23,550 nucleotides of DNA, taken from assembly GCA_014378085.1 (NCBI GenBank), contig JACMOJ010000081.1, forward strand, positions 1 through 23,550, given 5' to 3'. A program made the translations under genes and the position numbers. Shown piece after piece: positions 8,063 through 16,691 of the stretch. Within the stretch, counting starts at the first letter, position 1, and every line of letters starts with the position of its first letter. The DNA comes from Burkholderiales bacterium. GTDB lineage: Bacteria; Pseudomonadota; Gammaproteobacteria; Burkholderiales; Usitatibacteraceae. The notes under the pieces were generated by a model, which was not told where the DNA came from, searched no databases, and was given only the letters and a program-made list of their open reading frames with translations.

Positions 8063-9541
8063 TTGAACGAACAAATTCTGATCAACGTTACCCCGCAGGA
8101 AACGCGTGTTGCCATCATGGAGCAAGGCACAGTACAAGAGGTTCATGTCGAACGCTCGTCGAACCGCGGACTGGTGGGTAACGTTTATCTCGGGCGCGTC
8201 GGGCGGGTATTACCTGGCATGCAATCCGCGTTCATTGATATCGGATTGTCGCGCGCGGCGTTCCTGCACGTTGCCGATATTTGGGCCGGCCAGAAGAACG
8301 GCGACAAATCGGGTGAACAAAAAGCCGCTGAGCAGAAGCCGATTGAGAAACTACTTCACGAAGGACAGACGCTCGTTGTCCAAGTCATCAAGGATCCTAT
8401 CGGCTCCAAAGGCGCGCGGCTGTCGACGCAAATTTCCATTGCCGGGCGTCTACTGGTGTATTTGCCCGGCGACCATCACATCGGCATTTCACAGCGCATT
8501 GAGGACGAAGCGGAACGCGAACAACTGCGGGAAAAAGTCCATGCCCTCATGCCCACGGGCGAGGCTGGCGGCTTCATCGTCCGAACCGTGGCGGAAACCG
8601 CAACCGACGAGGAACTCAATGCCGACATCGCCTACTTGATCAAGTTGTGGCGCGGCATTATCGATTCATCATTTGCCGCAGCGCCACAGACATTGCTCTA
8701 CCAAGATCTTGATCTAAGCCATCGTGTGATGCGCGACTTAGTCACCGCCGATACGGAGCGCATTATTGTCGACTCGCGCGAAACGTACAACAAAATGCGT
8801 GACTTTGCCGAACAGTACACGCGAAGCTCCGTCGCGGTACTTGAGCACTATGCCGGCGAAAGACCGCTGTTTGATTTGTTTGGTGCCGAAGACGAAATCG
8901 ACAAAGCACTGCATCGTCGAGTCGATCTGAAATCGGGGGGCTACGTGATTGTTGATCAGACGGAGGCGCTCACAACCGTTGATGTAAATACCGGCGGCTT
9001 TGTCTCTGGGCGCAGTTTTGATGACACCATCTTTAAGACCAATCTTGAGGCGGCACAAACCATTGCACGTCAATTAAGGCTGCGTAATCTTGGTGGCATC
9101 ATCATCGTCGATTTTATAGATATGGATAACGACGAGCACAAACAGGCGGTGCTGAGCGAATTCAATAAATCGATGCAACGCGATCGCACGCGTTGGACAA
9201 TTAGCGGCTTCTCCCAACTCGGACTGGTGGAAATGACGCGCAAACGCACGCGTGAGAGCCTTGCACACGTATTGTGCGAACCTTGCATCACATGTGGCGG
9301 ACGCGGCGAGATCAAGAGTGCACAAACCGTGTGTTACGAGATCCTGCGGGAAGTGATGCGTTCCGCAAAAAGTTTTGATGCCCGCGAATATCGAATTCTC
9401 GCCTCACAAACTGTGATTGACCGATTCCTCGATGAAGAGTCTCAATCGATGGCAATGCTTGAAGATTTCATCGCGAAACCAATTGCATTGTCAGTCGAAT
9501 CATCCTACACCCAAGAGCAGTACGACGTCATTCTGGTCTAA
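8063..9541 (+). CDS. rng: Ribonuclease G
   Basis: Endoribonuclease that matures the 5' end of 16S rRNA and cuts some mRNAs. 492 residues from a TTG start; MNEQILINVTPQETRVAIME aligns directly with the E. coli N-terminus, which supports that start although no clear ribosome binding site is visible. The S1 RNA-binding domain lies at about 35-125, with GNVYLGRVGRVLPGMQSAFID. Catalytic aspartates are D307 (TTVDVNTGG) and D350 (IVDFIDMDN), 43 apart as in RNase E. CITCGGRG (about C408 and C411) is the zinc-link motif. There is no long C-terminal scaffold, so it is RNase G rather than E. It converges on the dynamin-like gene with 15 bp between stops. Confidence 0.96.
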   Translation: MNEQILINVTPQETRVAIMEQGTVQEVHVERSSNRGLVGNVYLGRVGRVLPGMQSAFIDIGLSRAAFLHVADIWAGQKNGDKSGEQKAAEQKPIEKLLHEGQTLVVQVIKDPIGSKGARLSTQISIAGRLLVYLPGDHHIGISQRIEDEAEREQLREKVHALMPTGEAGGFIVRTVAETATDEELNADIAYLIKLWRGIIDSSFAAAPQTLLYQDLDLSHRVMRDLVTADTERIIVDSRETYNKMRDFAEQYTRSSVAVLEHYAGERPLFDLFGAEDEIDKALHRRVDLKSGGYVIVDQTEALTTVDVNTGGFVSGRSFDDTIFKTNLEAAQTIARQLRLRNLGGIIIVDFIDMDNDEHKQAVLSEFNKSMQRDRTRWTISGFSQLGLVEMTRKRTRESLAHVLCEPCITCGGRGEIKSAQTVCYEILREVMRSAKSFDAREYRILASQTVIDRFLDEESQSMAMLEDFIAKPIALSVESSYTQEQYDVILV

Positions 9542-9556
9542 GCTCGGCTGCGACTG

Positions 9557-11743
9557 TCACGACGAGCGGGCTGGGTCGCAATCAATCTGCACGGTTTTAT
9601 CGAATACGTTGGCAATGGCAGGCGCCAGCGGCGTCACATCGACGGCGGGCGCAATGGATTCAATGCGCGTGGTCTTCAAAAACGCCGGATCGTCATCCGC
9701 TCTTGACGCGCTTGCCTTTGCACTTGCCTTTGCGGTGGCAGCAATGCGTACGGTTGCAAGATACTCCATTTGCGGTCTCGGCAGCACCGGTTGCGCGTCC
9801 GCAACAGCGCGCGTCTCCGCGGATGGGCCGACATCTTGCACTTTGCGGATCAACCCTGCTATCAGTGTGATTTGGTGTTGTGCATCAGCGAGTTGCGCTT
9901 GCACTTTGGCAACTTCTTCGTTGATGCTGCTGCTGCGATCATTGATCTTTTGTAACGACGCAACCCGTGCTTCAAGCTGTGCTTTGTGATCACGGATTTG
10001 GGTCTCCAGCGGCAGCGGTACCGCTGTCAACCAGCGCTCGGTATTGGCGCGCGCGCGATTAAAAATGCTTCTGGACTCGTCGATCAACTGGCGCCAGAAC
10101 TTACGCACCATAAATCGCTTTTCTGTCATCACGACATTGACCGGATTCTTACAGAACTGTTCGGTCTCGTGAATCAAGACGGCAAGTTTGGCGTGCGGCC
10201 CCTCGAAATCGAGCCGCGGAAATTCCATCGCGGCAAATCCAAATCGCACCTTAAATGTGCTGTACACGCCCTCCATCAATCGCGAGATATCTTCGCCTGC
10301 TAACTTGACGTGGTCAAAGTCATCACTAACGAGTCGAATCAATTCCCGCATCCCGCGCGTCAAACCCGGTGTTGTCCAAGAATCGTTGATCGCCTGCAAA
10401 CTCTTGTTGCAAAGCGCATCGAGCTGGATTGGATTAAATGCATCCAGTACCGCGTTTTTCTTAAGATTGAACGCCGCACGTTGCACCTTATATTCCGACA
10501 ACGCCGCATTGTAGGCCTCGCGCTCCTTATTCACACGTTCCCATAACTTCGTCACAAGATCGCGACTTTTACCTTGCAGGTCAGAAAGTTCACTCAGTTG
10601 CGCGGTGAGCTGCTCGTGTTTGCCGATCAAGCTCTTCTGGCTGGCGGTCATCATCATGCCGATTTCGGAGGTGACGGCTTTGGCGAGCAATTGGCGCTTA
10701 ATCGGAATGATCTCGCTGGCAAGATAGCTTTCAAGCCGTCCAATGCCAGACCGCTCGACCTGTTCACGGTCTTCCTTGATGCGTCCGATCAGCGCTTCCT
10801 TAGCGGACAAGGCAAATACTTTTTCCGGCGGCAACCCCAGCTGCGCAGAGGCGGTATCCATCATGCGCTGCATACCCGCCATGATTTCAGGCTCAGTCTT
10901 CAAATCGTCCCACATGAGATCAATTTTGTTGAGCACCGCAATCTTTGCCGGCAGACCCGGGCGAACATAACGATCCCAAATTTCCAAGTCACTCTTCGTT
11001 ACACCGGTGTCGATACCCAGCAAAAACAACACCGCGTGGGCGTTGGGAATCGTCGACAAGGTAAGTTCAGGCTCTAAACCAATTGCATTTAGTCCCGGCG
11101 TATCCAGCACCGACAGTCCGTTAGTCAGCAACGGGTGTGGATAGTTGATGACCGCGTACCGCCATGCCGGCACCTCAACGACATCATCTTCTTTTGGCCC
11201 CGTGCCATCATCAAACATCGGGATCAGACCCATCATGCGTGCGTCGAGCGCATACACACGCTTGGTGTCTGCCAGCGCGGAAAGCGCTTGTTTCATTTGT
11301 TTGGGATCGTTGATATCTAGCCGGATTTTCGACCATTCAACCGGCATGTTCTTTAACTGGGAAATTGACTCGTCTCGGTATCGCGTCTCGACCGAAAGCA
11401 ATTTTAGGTAGGGTTCTTCCGCAGTGTCGTGGAAAATTTCGGTCGGACACATGGTAGTGCGGCCCACGTCCGATGGCAGCAGCCGTTCCTTAAAATTCGA
11501 AAAAAACAGCGCGTTGATAAGCTCGGATTTACCGCGCGAAAACTCGGCCAAGAATGCTAGCAGAAGGCGGCCCTTATTGAGGGTTTCCAACAGATCGTAA
11601 AAGCGAATCGACTGCTGAACATCAAGTTGATTGGTGCGTTCGAGCCAGTCGTGGTACTCGTGCACCGCCTGCGCAAGGTCGGTACGCCACGCGTTGTAGC
11701 GTTCTGCTTCGGCTTCAAACTGGCTGGTAGCGAGATCGGCCAT
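9557..11743 (-). CDS. Dynamin-family GTPase (bacterial dynamin-like protein)
   Basis: Large GTPase of 728 residues from the ATG at 11743; a TTG one codon earlier is a less likely start. The GTP-binding domain has a P-loop AEFSRGKS (66-73, with Ala where the first Gly is usual), a switch-I-like GRTTMCPTE (94-102), G3 DTPGL (214-218) and G4 NKID (272-275). After about residue 360 come long helices with coiled-coil character (for example SQKSLIGKHEQLTAQLSELSD and ITLIAGLIRKVQDV), then a low-complexity Ala-rich tail. No transmembrane helix is obvious. Such proteins remodel or protect membranes; the target here is unknown. It lies 184 bp downstream of yggT and may have its own promoter. Confidence 0.88.
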   Translation of the reverse strand: MADLATSQFEAEAERYNAWRTDLAQAVHEYHDWLERTNQLDVQQSIRFYDLLETLNKGRLLLAFLAEFSRGKSELINALFFSNFKERLLPSDVGRTTMCPTEIFHDTAEEPYLKLLSVETRYRDESISQLKNMPVEWSKIRLDINDPKQMKQALSALADTKRVYALDARMMGLIPMFDDGTGPKEDDVVEVPAWRYAVINYPHPLLTNGLSVLDTPGLNAIGLEPELTLSTIPNAHAVLFLLGIDTGVTKSDLEIWDRYVRPGLPAKIAVLNKIDLMWDDLKTEPEIMAGMQRMMDTASAQLGLPPEKVFALSAKEALIGRIKEDREQVERSGIGRLESYLASEIIPIKRQLLAKAVTSEIGMMMTASQKSLIGKHEQLTAQLSELSDLQGKSRDLVTKLWERVNKEREAYNAALSEYKVQRAAFNLKKNAVLDAFNPIQLDALCNKSLQAINDSWTTPGLTRGMRELIRLVSDDFDHVKLAGEDISRLMEGVYSTFKVRFGFAAMEFPRLDFEGPHAKLAVLIHETEQFCKNPVNVVMTEKRFMVRKFWRQLIDESRSIFNRARANTERWLTAVPLPLETQIRDHKAQLEARVASLQKINDRSSSINEEVAKVQAQLADAQHQITLIAGLIRKVQDVGPSAETRAVADAQPVLPRPQMEYLATVRIAATAKASAKASASRADDDPAFLKTTRIESIAPAVDVTPLAPAIANVFDKTVQIDCDPARSS

Positions 11744-11820
11744 CAAAGGGGCTCGAAAAATTGATTACGGCGATGTGAAATCAAGTGGAAAAGCCTATTG
11801 CGGGTCCGTACGGTTGTTTT

Positions 11821-11853
11821 GGCGAGGGGCGAGTGTTGGCGAGTTCTGGCGAC
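11821..11853. repeat. Short GGCGAG direct repeats in the yggT-dynamin intergenic gap
   Basis: GGCGAG occurs at 11821, 11828 and 11838, with GGCGAC at 11848; the last three copies are 10 bp apart. They sit in the 184-bp gap upstream of the dynamin-like gene (minus strand). They could be a protein-binding site or chance repetition. Nothing else convincing is seen in this gap; a forward open frame at 11775-12026 has no family resemblance. Confidence 0.3.
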
Positions 11854-11930
11854 CTCTGATGTCCACCACCCTCAGCCCGCCGACGGAGCTTTTGGATTGG
11901 CACTATCTTACCTGCGTTCATGGCCGACCG

Positions 11931-12530
11931 CTACCGAACGATCCCGTTCATAAGCCGCGACGCCTCCATGCTGAGGAACGAGAGTGGCCCGATAAGCAGT
12001 ACTTGCAACAGCAAAATCACCAATAACGGCGATAGATCCACACCGCCTATCAGCGGAATCAGTTTCTGCACCGGCTTTAACAGCGGCCGCGTCATCGTGT
12101 TGAAGAAGGGTTGCAGCGGGTGATATGGGCTCACCCACGACAGTATTGCTTGCACAATCATCATGCCGATAAACAAGTAGACGGACAGTCGGATAACCTC
12201 AACAAAACTAAACGCCAGTAGCCCCGGCCAAAACGTCGGTGACGCTAACGACATTTTGCTACCCAACAAAAGTACGCCGAATGAGAGGAGCGCAATGGCA
12301 AGCCAAGCCACCACAAAAGATGCCGTATCGAGTCGAAAAAGACTCGGCAACAAGCGCCTGGCCGGAACGATCGCCCAATCGGTCAACGCCATAATGAAAT
12401 CGGCGAGCGGGTTGCCCGCGCGCGCGCGAAACGGCGCCCTCAGCGCTTGCGCAAAAAAGCGCAATAACACCGCCAGTATCCAAAGCTGCCCTAGGCTTTC
12501 GAGCAGGAAGGTAAGGGATTGGGTCAGCAC
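11931..12530 (-). CDS. yggT: YggT-family integral membrane protein
   Basis: 199 residues with two copies of the YggT unit. The first runs through LAVLLRFFAQ and GNPLADFIMALTDWAIVPARRLLP. The second has MIVQAILSWVSPYHPLQPFFNTMTRPLLKPVQKLIP followed by a long hydrophobic stretch (LSPLLVILLLQVLLIGPL). About four to five membrane segments are expected. The family is linked to osmotic or potassium stress and, in some bacteria and chloroplasts, to membrane or cell-division organisation; its exact role is unsettled. It overlaps the end of proC by 7 bp, in the common yggS-proC-yggT order, so it is very likely cotranscribed with them. Confidence 0.93.
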   Translation of the reverse strand: MLTQSLTFLLESLGQLWILAVLLRFFAQALRAPFRARAGNPLADFIMALTDWAIVPARRLLPSLFRLDTASFVVAWLAIALLSFGVLLLGSKMSLASPTFWPGLLAFSFVEVIRLSVYLFIGMMIVQAILSWVSPYHPLQPFFNTMTRPLLKPVQKLIPLIGGVDLSPLLVILLLQVLLIGPLSFLSMEASRLMNGIVR

Positions 12531-13375
12531 GGTTTCGCCGCAGACAACTCGTTTCCCAACGCTTGTGCACGCGACGCCGCGGCACGTACGCCGCGAATGA
12601 ATTGCGCCTTCAACTGGGCTTCGTCAAAAATCGCAATTGCCGCTTCAGTGGTGCCGTGCGGGGACGTCACATTGGCGCGTAACGTAGCCGGGGACGCCTC
12701 GCTTTCGCAAGCGAGGTGGATCGAGCCGACAAAAGTCTGCCGCGCGAACTCACGCGCCGCATCATCGGAAAACCCCAGCTCTCGGGCCGCAGACTCCAGC
12801 GCTTCCAGAAAGTAAAACACGTACGCCGGACCACTACCAGAGACGGCCGTGACCGCGTCCAACATCGATTCGTCGTCAAACCAGACAACTTTGCCCACCG
12901 CACCTAGTAATTGTGCGGCGTCGTGTCTGCCGCTAGCCGTGAGATTGGGGGCGGCATATAGGCCGGTAATGCCTTGTTGAATCAGCGCTGGCGTATTCGG
13001 CATCGCCCGCACCATTTGCGCTGACTGCATACAGCCCGTGCCACCATCTAACCAATCCCGCAAATCACCCAATCTTAGGCCAGCCGCAATGCTAATGATG
13101 AGTTGCGAACTGGTAATTTTCCCTACAAACGGATGCAGCGCTTCGCGTATTACTTGCGGCTTCACCGCTAGCACGATGATGCCAACATTCGCCAAGCCAT
13201 CCAGCGCCGCGGCGGCCGACGGAAAAACGGTCGGGCCGAGGCGTGCAACATCGGCTGCGGTGCTTTCATTGGGCTCGACGGCAGCGATGCCATCTGCCGC
13301 CCAGCCATTTGCGATGAGTCCGCCAGCAATGGCTTGCATCATCTTGCCACCACCGATAAATAGAATTTTTTTCAT
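12524..13375 (-). CDS. proC: Pyrroline-5-carboxylate reductase
   Basis: Last step of proline synthesis: NAD(P)H-dependent reduction of pyrroline-5-carboxylate. 283 residues, close to the usual 270. The N-terminal Rossmann motif is ILFIGGGKMMQAIAGGL. VLAVKPQ follows at about residue 70. RAMPNTPALIQQGITGLYA and AVSGSGPAYVFYFLEAL (around 170-190) form the substrate and cofactor site. The C-terminal LRANVTSPHGTTEAAI is typical. It lies 6 bp after yggS and overlaps yggT by 7 bp. Together with proA in this window it supplies two of the three proline enzymes. Confidence 0.97.
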   Translation of the reverse strand: MKKILFIGGGKMMQAIAGGLIANGWAADGIAAVEPNESTAADVARLGPTVFPSAAAALDGLANVGIIVLAVKPQVIREALHPFVGKITSSQLIISIAAGLRLGDLRDWLDGGTGCMQSAQMVRAMPNTPALIQQGITGLYAAPNLTASGRHDAAQLLGAVGKVVWFDDESMLDAVTAVSGSGPAYVFYFLEALESAARELGFSDDAAREFARQTFVGSIHLACESEASPATLRANVTSPHGTTEAAIAIFDEAQLKAQFIRGVRAAASRAQALGNELSAAKPC

Positions 13376-13381
13376 TTGTTC

Positions 13382-14098
13382 TTAAAAAGCGGCAACCAAT
13401 GGCTCGCGCGCACCAAAAATAAGGCTGCCGACTCTAACCATCGTCGCACCTTCATCGATAGCAATCGAAAAATCGCCTGACATCCCCATAGACAGTGTAT
13501 CAACAGCGGGCTCGCGCTGCCGAAGCGCGTCGAAGTGCTCGCGGAGCAGCTTAAACTGCGCCCGCAGTGTGACTTCGTCCGGCGTGTGTTCAACAATCGA
13601 CATCAGCCCTCGAAGCCGTAGCGCAGGCAACTCGCTAATCCGTGCGGCCAATTGGTCGATTTCATTCAGCGCAACGCCGCTCTTTTGCGCCTCACCACTG
13701 GCGTTAACTTGCACGAGAACATTAAGCGGAGGCAATTTAGCCTCAATGCGGTGTCGTGAAAGCGACTCGGCAATCTTGCTGCGATCCACGGTCTGCACCC
13801 AGTCAAAATTTAAGGCGGCTGGCTTTGCCTTATTGCTTTGCAGCGGGCCAATTAAGTGCCATTCAATGCCAAGTGCACGCAAGTGAGAAAGTGCGTGTAT
13901 CTTGTCTGAGGCCTCAATGACATAGTTTTCACCAAACACGCGCTGACCGGCGGCAAATGCGGCCTCAACATCCTGCGCCGGCTTTGTTTTCGACACCGCG
14001 ACGAGCACCACCGGAGAGTCAAACCGCGTTGAGCGTCGCGTAATCGCGGCGTCGCGAGCTTGGTAAGCGCCTTGCAAGTTGGTAGCAATTGGGGACAT
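13382..14098 (-). CDS. yggS: PLP homeostasis protein (YggS/PLPBP/COG0325)
   Basis: Pyridoxal-phosphate-binding protein with an alanine-racemase-like barrel but no known catalysis; it buffers PLP and affects amino acid and keto acid metabolism. I prefer the ATG at 14098, because MSPIATNL then aligns with the E. coli start MNDIAHNL and the PLP lysine in VAVSKTKP becomes residue 37, next to the known K36. The ATG at 14110 would add four residues. Other motifs are FGENYVIEASDKI, WHLIGPLQSNKA, VNASGEAQKSG, LRGLMSIVE and SMGMSGDFSIAIDEGATMVRVGSLIFG. It is the first gene of yggS-proC-yggT and diverges from pilT across about 43 bp. Confidence 0.95.
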   Translation of the reverse strand: MSPIATNLQGAYQARDAAITRRSTRFDSPVVLVAVSKTKPAQDVEAAFAAGQRVFGENYVIEASDKIHALSHLRALGIEWHLIGPLQSNKAKPAALNFDWVQTVDRSKIAESLSRHRIEAKLPPLNVLVQVNASGEAQKSGVALNEIDQLAARISELPALRLRGLMSIVEHTPDEVTLRAQFKLLREHFDALRQREPAVDTLSMGMSGDFSIAIDEGATMVRVGSLIFGAREPLVAAF

Positions 14099-14101
14099 AA
14101 T
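14072..14101 (+). promoter_or_regulatory. Candidate sigma-70 promoter for pilT
   Basis: TTGCAA (14072-14077), an 18-nt spacer and CATAAT (14096-14101) would start transcription about 35 nt before pilT. The -10 hexamer overlaps the proposed yggS start codon, so the two divergent genes could interfere. This is consensus matching only. Confidence 0.4.
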
Positions 14102-14141
14102 CAAGCGCATATTTACGACGTTTTAAGAGAGAAAAGTATAA

Positions 14142-15182
14142 ATGGAAATCGCTGAGCTGCTCGCCTTTGGCGTTAAGAATAAAGCGTCGGATTTGCATCT
14201 TTCAGCAGGCTTGCCGCCGATGATCCGTGTGCATGGCGACGTTCGACGCATTAATGTTCCTGCCTTATCGCATGACGACGTACACGGCATGGTGTACGAC
14301 ATCATGAACGACGGACAGCGCAAGCAGTACGAAGAAAACCTTGAATGTGATTTCTCTTTTGAGATCCCGAACCTCGCAAGGTTTCGCGTGAACGCCTTTA
14401 ACCACCACCGGGGTTCAGGCGCGGTAATGCGAACAATCCCGTCGAAAATTTTGTCGCTGGAAGACCTCAACGCGCCAAAGATTTTTGCCGAAATCGCCAA
14501 CCAGCCACGCGGTATGGTGCTCGTCACCGGCCCGACCGGTTCGGGCAAGTCGACCACGCTGGCGGCGATGGTCAACCACATCAACGAAAACGAATACGGT
14601 CATATATTGACGGTTGAGGACCCAATCGAATTTGTGCACGAATCTAAAAAATGCCTGATCAACCAGCGCGAGGTAGGGCCGCATACGCTGTCGTTCACCA
14701 ACGCACTGAAGTCGGCGCTACGCGAAGACCCGGACATTATCCTGGTGGGTGAAATGCGCGATTTGGAAACAATCAAGCTTGCGATGACCGCCGCTGAAAC
14801 CGGTCACTTGGTATTTGGCACGCTTCACACATCGTCAGCGGCAAAAACGGTCGACCGGATTATTGACGTTTTCCCGGCGGCCGAAAAGGAAATGGTACGC
14901 GCCATGCTTTCTGAATCGCTGCGCGCCGTGATTTCACAATCGCTGTGCAAGACCAAGGACGGCCAAGGTCGTGCCGCCGCCCACGAAATCATGATTGGCA
15001 CACCGGCAATCCGCAATTTGATCCGTGAGGCAAAGATTCCGCAAATGTACTCTGCCATTCAGACCGGCGGATCTATCGGGATGCAAACAATGGACCAATG
15101 CCTAACCGATTTGGTTCGGCGCAACGTGATTTCTGTTGCCGAGGCCCGCAACAAAGCTTCCAACAAAGAAGCGTTCAACTAA
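14142..15182 (+). CDS. pilT: Type IV pilus retraction ATPase PilT
   Basis: Hexameric cytoplasmic ATPase that powers pilus retraction, hence twitching motility and DNA uptake. 346 residues with the N-terminal PAS-like part (KNKASDLHLSAGLPPMIRVHGDVRRI). Walker A GPTGSGKST is at 130-138, the Asp-box region is ILTVEDPIEF, Walker B is DPDIILVGEMRD, and the His-box is HLVFGTLHTSSA. The C-terminal AIRNLIREAKIPQM is the conserved AIRNLIRE motif needed for retraction. A purine-rich AAGAGAG at 14125-14131 serves as ribosome binding site. pilU follows after 56 bp. Confidence 0.97.
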   Translation: MEIAELLAFGVKNKASDLHLSAGLPPMIRVHGDVRRINVPALSHDDVHGMVYDIMNDGQRKQYEENLECDFSFEIPNLARFRVNAFNHHRGSGAVMRTIPSKILSLEDLNAPKIFAEIANQPRGMVLVTGPTGSGKSTTLAAMVNHINENEYGHILTVEDPIEFVHESKKCLINQREVGPHTLSFTNALKSALREDPDIILVGEMRDLETIKLAMTAAETGHLVFGTLHTSSAAKTVDRIIDVFPAAEKEMVRAMLSESLRAVISQSLCKTKDGQGRAAAHEIMIGTPAIRNLIREAKIPQMYSAIQTGGSIGMQTMDQCLTDLVRRNVISVAEARNKASNKEAFN

Positions 15183-15238
15183 TTGAAATAACGATACTGC
15201 GAATTCGCATATTGACGCTTAATCGCGAGGGATAAATT

Positions 15239-16378
15239 ATGGAACGAGAACAGGCGCTAAAGTTTGTGCACGATCTGCTACGTGCGATGATTGCTAAAAA
15301 GGGATCGGATCTGTTCATCACGGCGGGTTTCCCGCCGGCAATGAAAATCGACGGAAAGATGACGCCTGTTTCTCAATCGAGTTTGTCGCCGGTACATACC
15401 GCTGAAATCGCCCGGTCGATTATGACGGACAAACAAACCGCCGAGTTTGAGGCAACCAAAGAATGTAATTTCGCCGTTGCGCCGGCGGGAATTGGCCGTT
15501 TTCGTGTCAATGCCTTTGTCCAGCAAGGCCGTGTAGGTTTGGTCATGCGCACCATTACGACCACGATCCCAAAGATGGAAGACCTAAATCTTCCACCGGT
15601 ACTCAAAGATGTTGTGATGAACAAGCGTGGACTCGTCATCTTGGTCGGTGGCACCGGCTCCGGTAAATCGACCACGCTGGCGGCGATGATCGGCTATCGC
15701 AATGAAAATACTTACGGTCACATCATCACCATTGAAGATCCCGTCGAATATGTGCATGACCACAAAAATTGTGTGATCACGCAGCGTGAGATTGGTGTGG
15801 ACACTGATAACTGGTTTGCTGCGCTCAAGAACACCCTGCGCCAAGCGCCGGACGTGATTTTAATTGGTGAGATTCGCGACCGCGAAACAATGGATTACGC
15901 CATCGCGTTTGCCGAGACCGGTCACTTGTGTATGTCGACGTTGCACGCGAACTCGACCAACCAAGCGCTGGACCGGATCATCAATTTTTTCCCTGAAGAA
16001 CGCCGCCATCAGCTGCTCATGGACTTGTCGCTGAATTTGAAAGCCTTCGTTTCGCAACGCTTGATCCCGAAAAAAGAAGGCAAGGGCCGCGTTGCCGCAA
16101 TCGAGATCCTGCTCAATTCACCGCTGATTCAAGACTTGATCTTTAAAGGCGAAGTGCATGAGATCAAAGAGATCATGAAGCGCTCACGCGAGATCGGCAT
16201 GCAGACCTTTGATCAGGCGCTGTTTGATCTTTATGAGGGGGACTTTATTTCGTATGAAGACGCCCTGCGCAACGCCGATTCGTTAAACGACTTACGTTTA
16301 AATATCAAACTCAACGGCAAGTCGGCCAAAGACAAAGATTTGGCGTCCGGTCTCGAACACTTGGAGATCGTTAAGTAA
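15239..16378 (+). CDS. pilU: Type IV pilus accessory retraction ATPase PilU
   Basis: PilT paralogue that assists retraction together with PilT. 379 residues. KKGSDLFITAGFPPAMKIDGK opens the N-terminal domain, Walker A GGTGSGKST is at 137-145, and Walker B is APDVILIGEIRD. HLCMSTLHANSTNQALDRIINFFPEERR is the PilU form of the His-box region. The long C-terminal tail after the conserved core (from about residue 340) is typical of PilU and absent from PilT. GAGGG at 15227-15231 lies 7 nt before the ATG. The gene converges on the minus-strand membrane gene with 19 bp between stops. Confidence 0.96.
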   Translation: MEREQALKFVHDLLRAMIAKKGSDLFITAGFPPAMKIDGKMTPVSQSSLSPVHTAEIARSIMTDKQTAEFEATKECNFAVAPAGIGRFRVNAFVQQGRVGLVMRTITTTIPKMEDLNLPPVLKDVVMNKRGLVILVGGTGSGKSTTLAAMIGYRNENTYGHIITIEDPVEYVHDHKNCVITQREIGVDTDNWFAALKNTLRQAPDVILIGEIRDRETMDYAIAFAETGHLCMSTLHANSTNQALDRIINFFPEERRHQLLMDLSLNLKAFVSQRLIPKKEGKGRVAAIEILLNSPLIQDLIFKGEVHEIKEIMKRSREIGMQTFDQALFDLYEGDFISYEDALRNADSLNDLRLNIKLNGKSAKDKDLASGLEHLEIVK

Positions 16379-16397
16379 CACGATGATATTGCCGGCA

Positions 16398-16691
16398 TCA
16401 GCCAGCGTAGGCGAGCACAACTGCCGCGGCGTACAAGGCGGCGGAGATTGCGATTCCGAGAAGCGGCACACGGAACCAATAACGCATACTCAGCCAAAGA
16501 TACGTCGTCAGTAACGCCAACCCTTGCGCCAGCAAGAATTGTGATTGCATCAACATCCGCGGATGGCACATCGCAAGGTAGATGTAGGTTGCCCCAAACA
16601 GCATCGCCCCCAGGCTGTGACTGGCATTAAATCCAACCCATGCGCGCCACATCGTCGTCTGCGGACTGATGACGGGTGACACCTCTTGCAT
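16398..16691 (-). CDS. Remaining open frame of a small hydrophobic membrane protein (C-terminal 97 residues)
   Basis: This frame starts at an ATG and encodes 97 residues with three hydrophobic segments: around SLGAMLFGATYIYLAM, FLLAQGLALLTTYLWLS and FRVPLLGIAISAALYAAAVVLAY. The stretch TTMWRAWVGFNASHSLGA looks like a conserved loop of an uncharacterised small membrane family that I know only as hypothetical proteins of about 140 residues. The same frame continues upstream past one stop codon with matching hydrophobic sequence, so this is probably the 3' part of a longer gene; see the pseudogene entry. If expressed from its own ATG it would lack the first helix. Confidence 0.6.
   Translation of the reverse strand: MQEVSPVISPQTTMWRAWVGFNASHSLGAMLFGATYIYLAMCHPRMLMQSQFLLAQGLALLTTYLWLSMRYWFRVPLLGIAISAALYAAAVVLAYAG

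Noticed and set aside
9417..9989. 190-codon plus-strand frame overlapping the end of rng and the dynamin-like gene
   Set aside because: It crosses two real genes in other frames, has low-complexity Ser/Ala/Cys content and no ribosome binding site.
11775..12026. 83-codon plus-strand frame in the yggT-dynamin gap
   Set aside because: It runs into the 3' end of yggT on the other strand and has no ribosome binding site or family resemblance.
15183..15238. TTGAAA...CATATT as a promoter for pilU
   Set aside because: The spacer is 19 nt and the -10 match is poor; pilU can be cotranscribed with pilT across only 56 bp.
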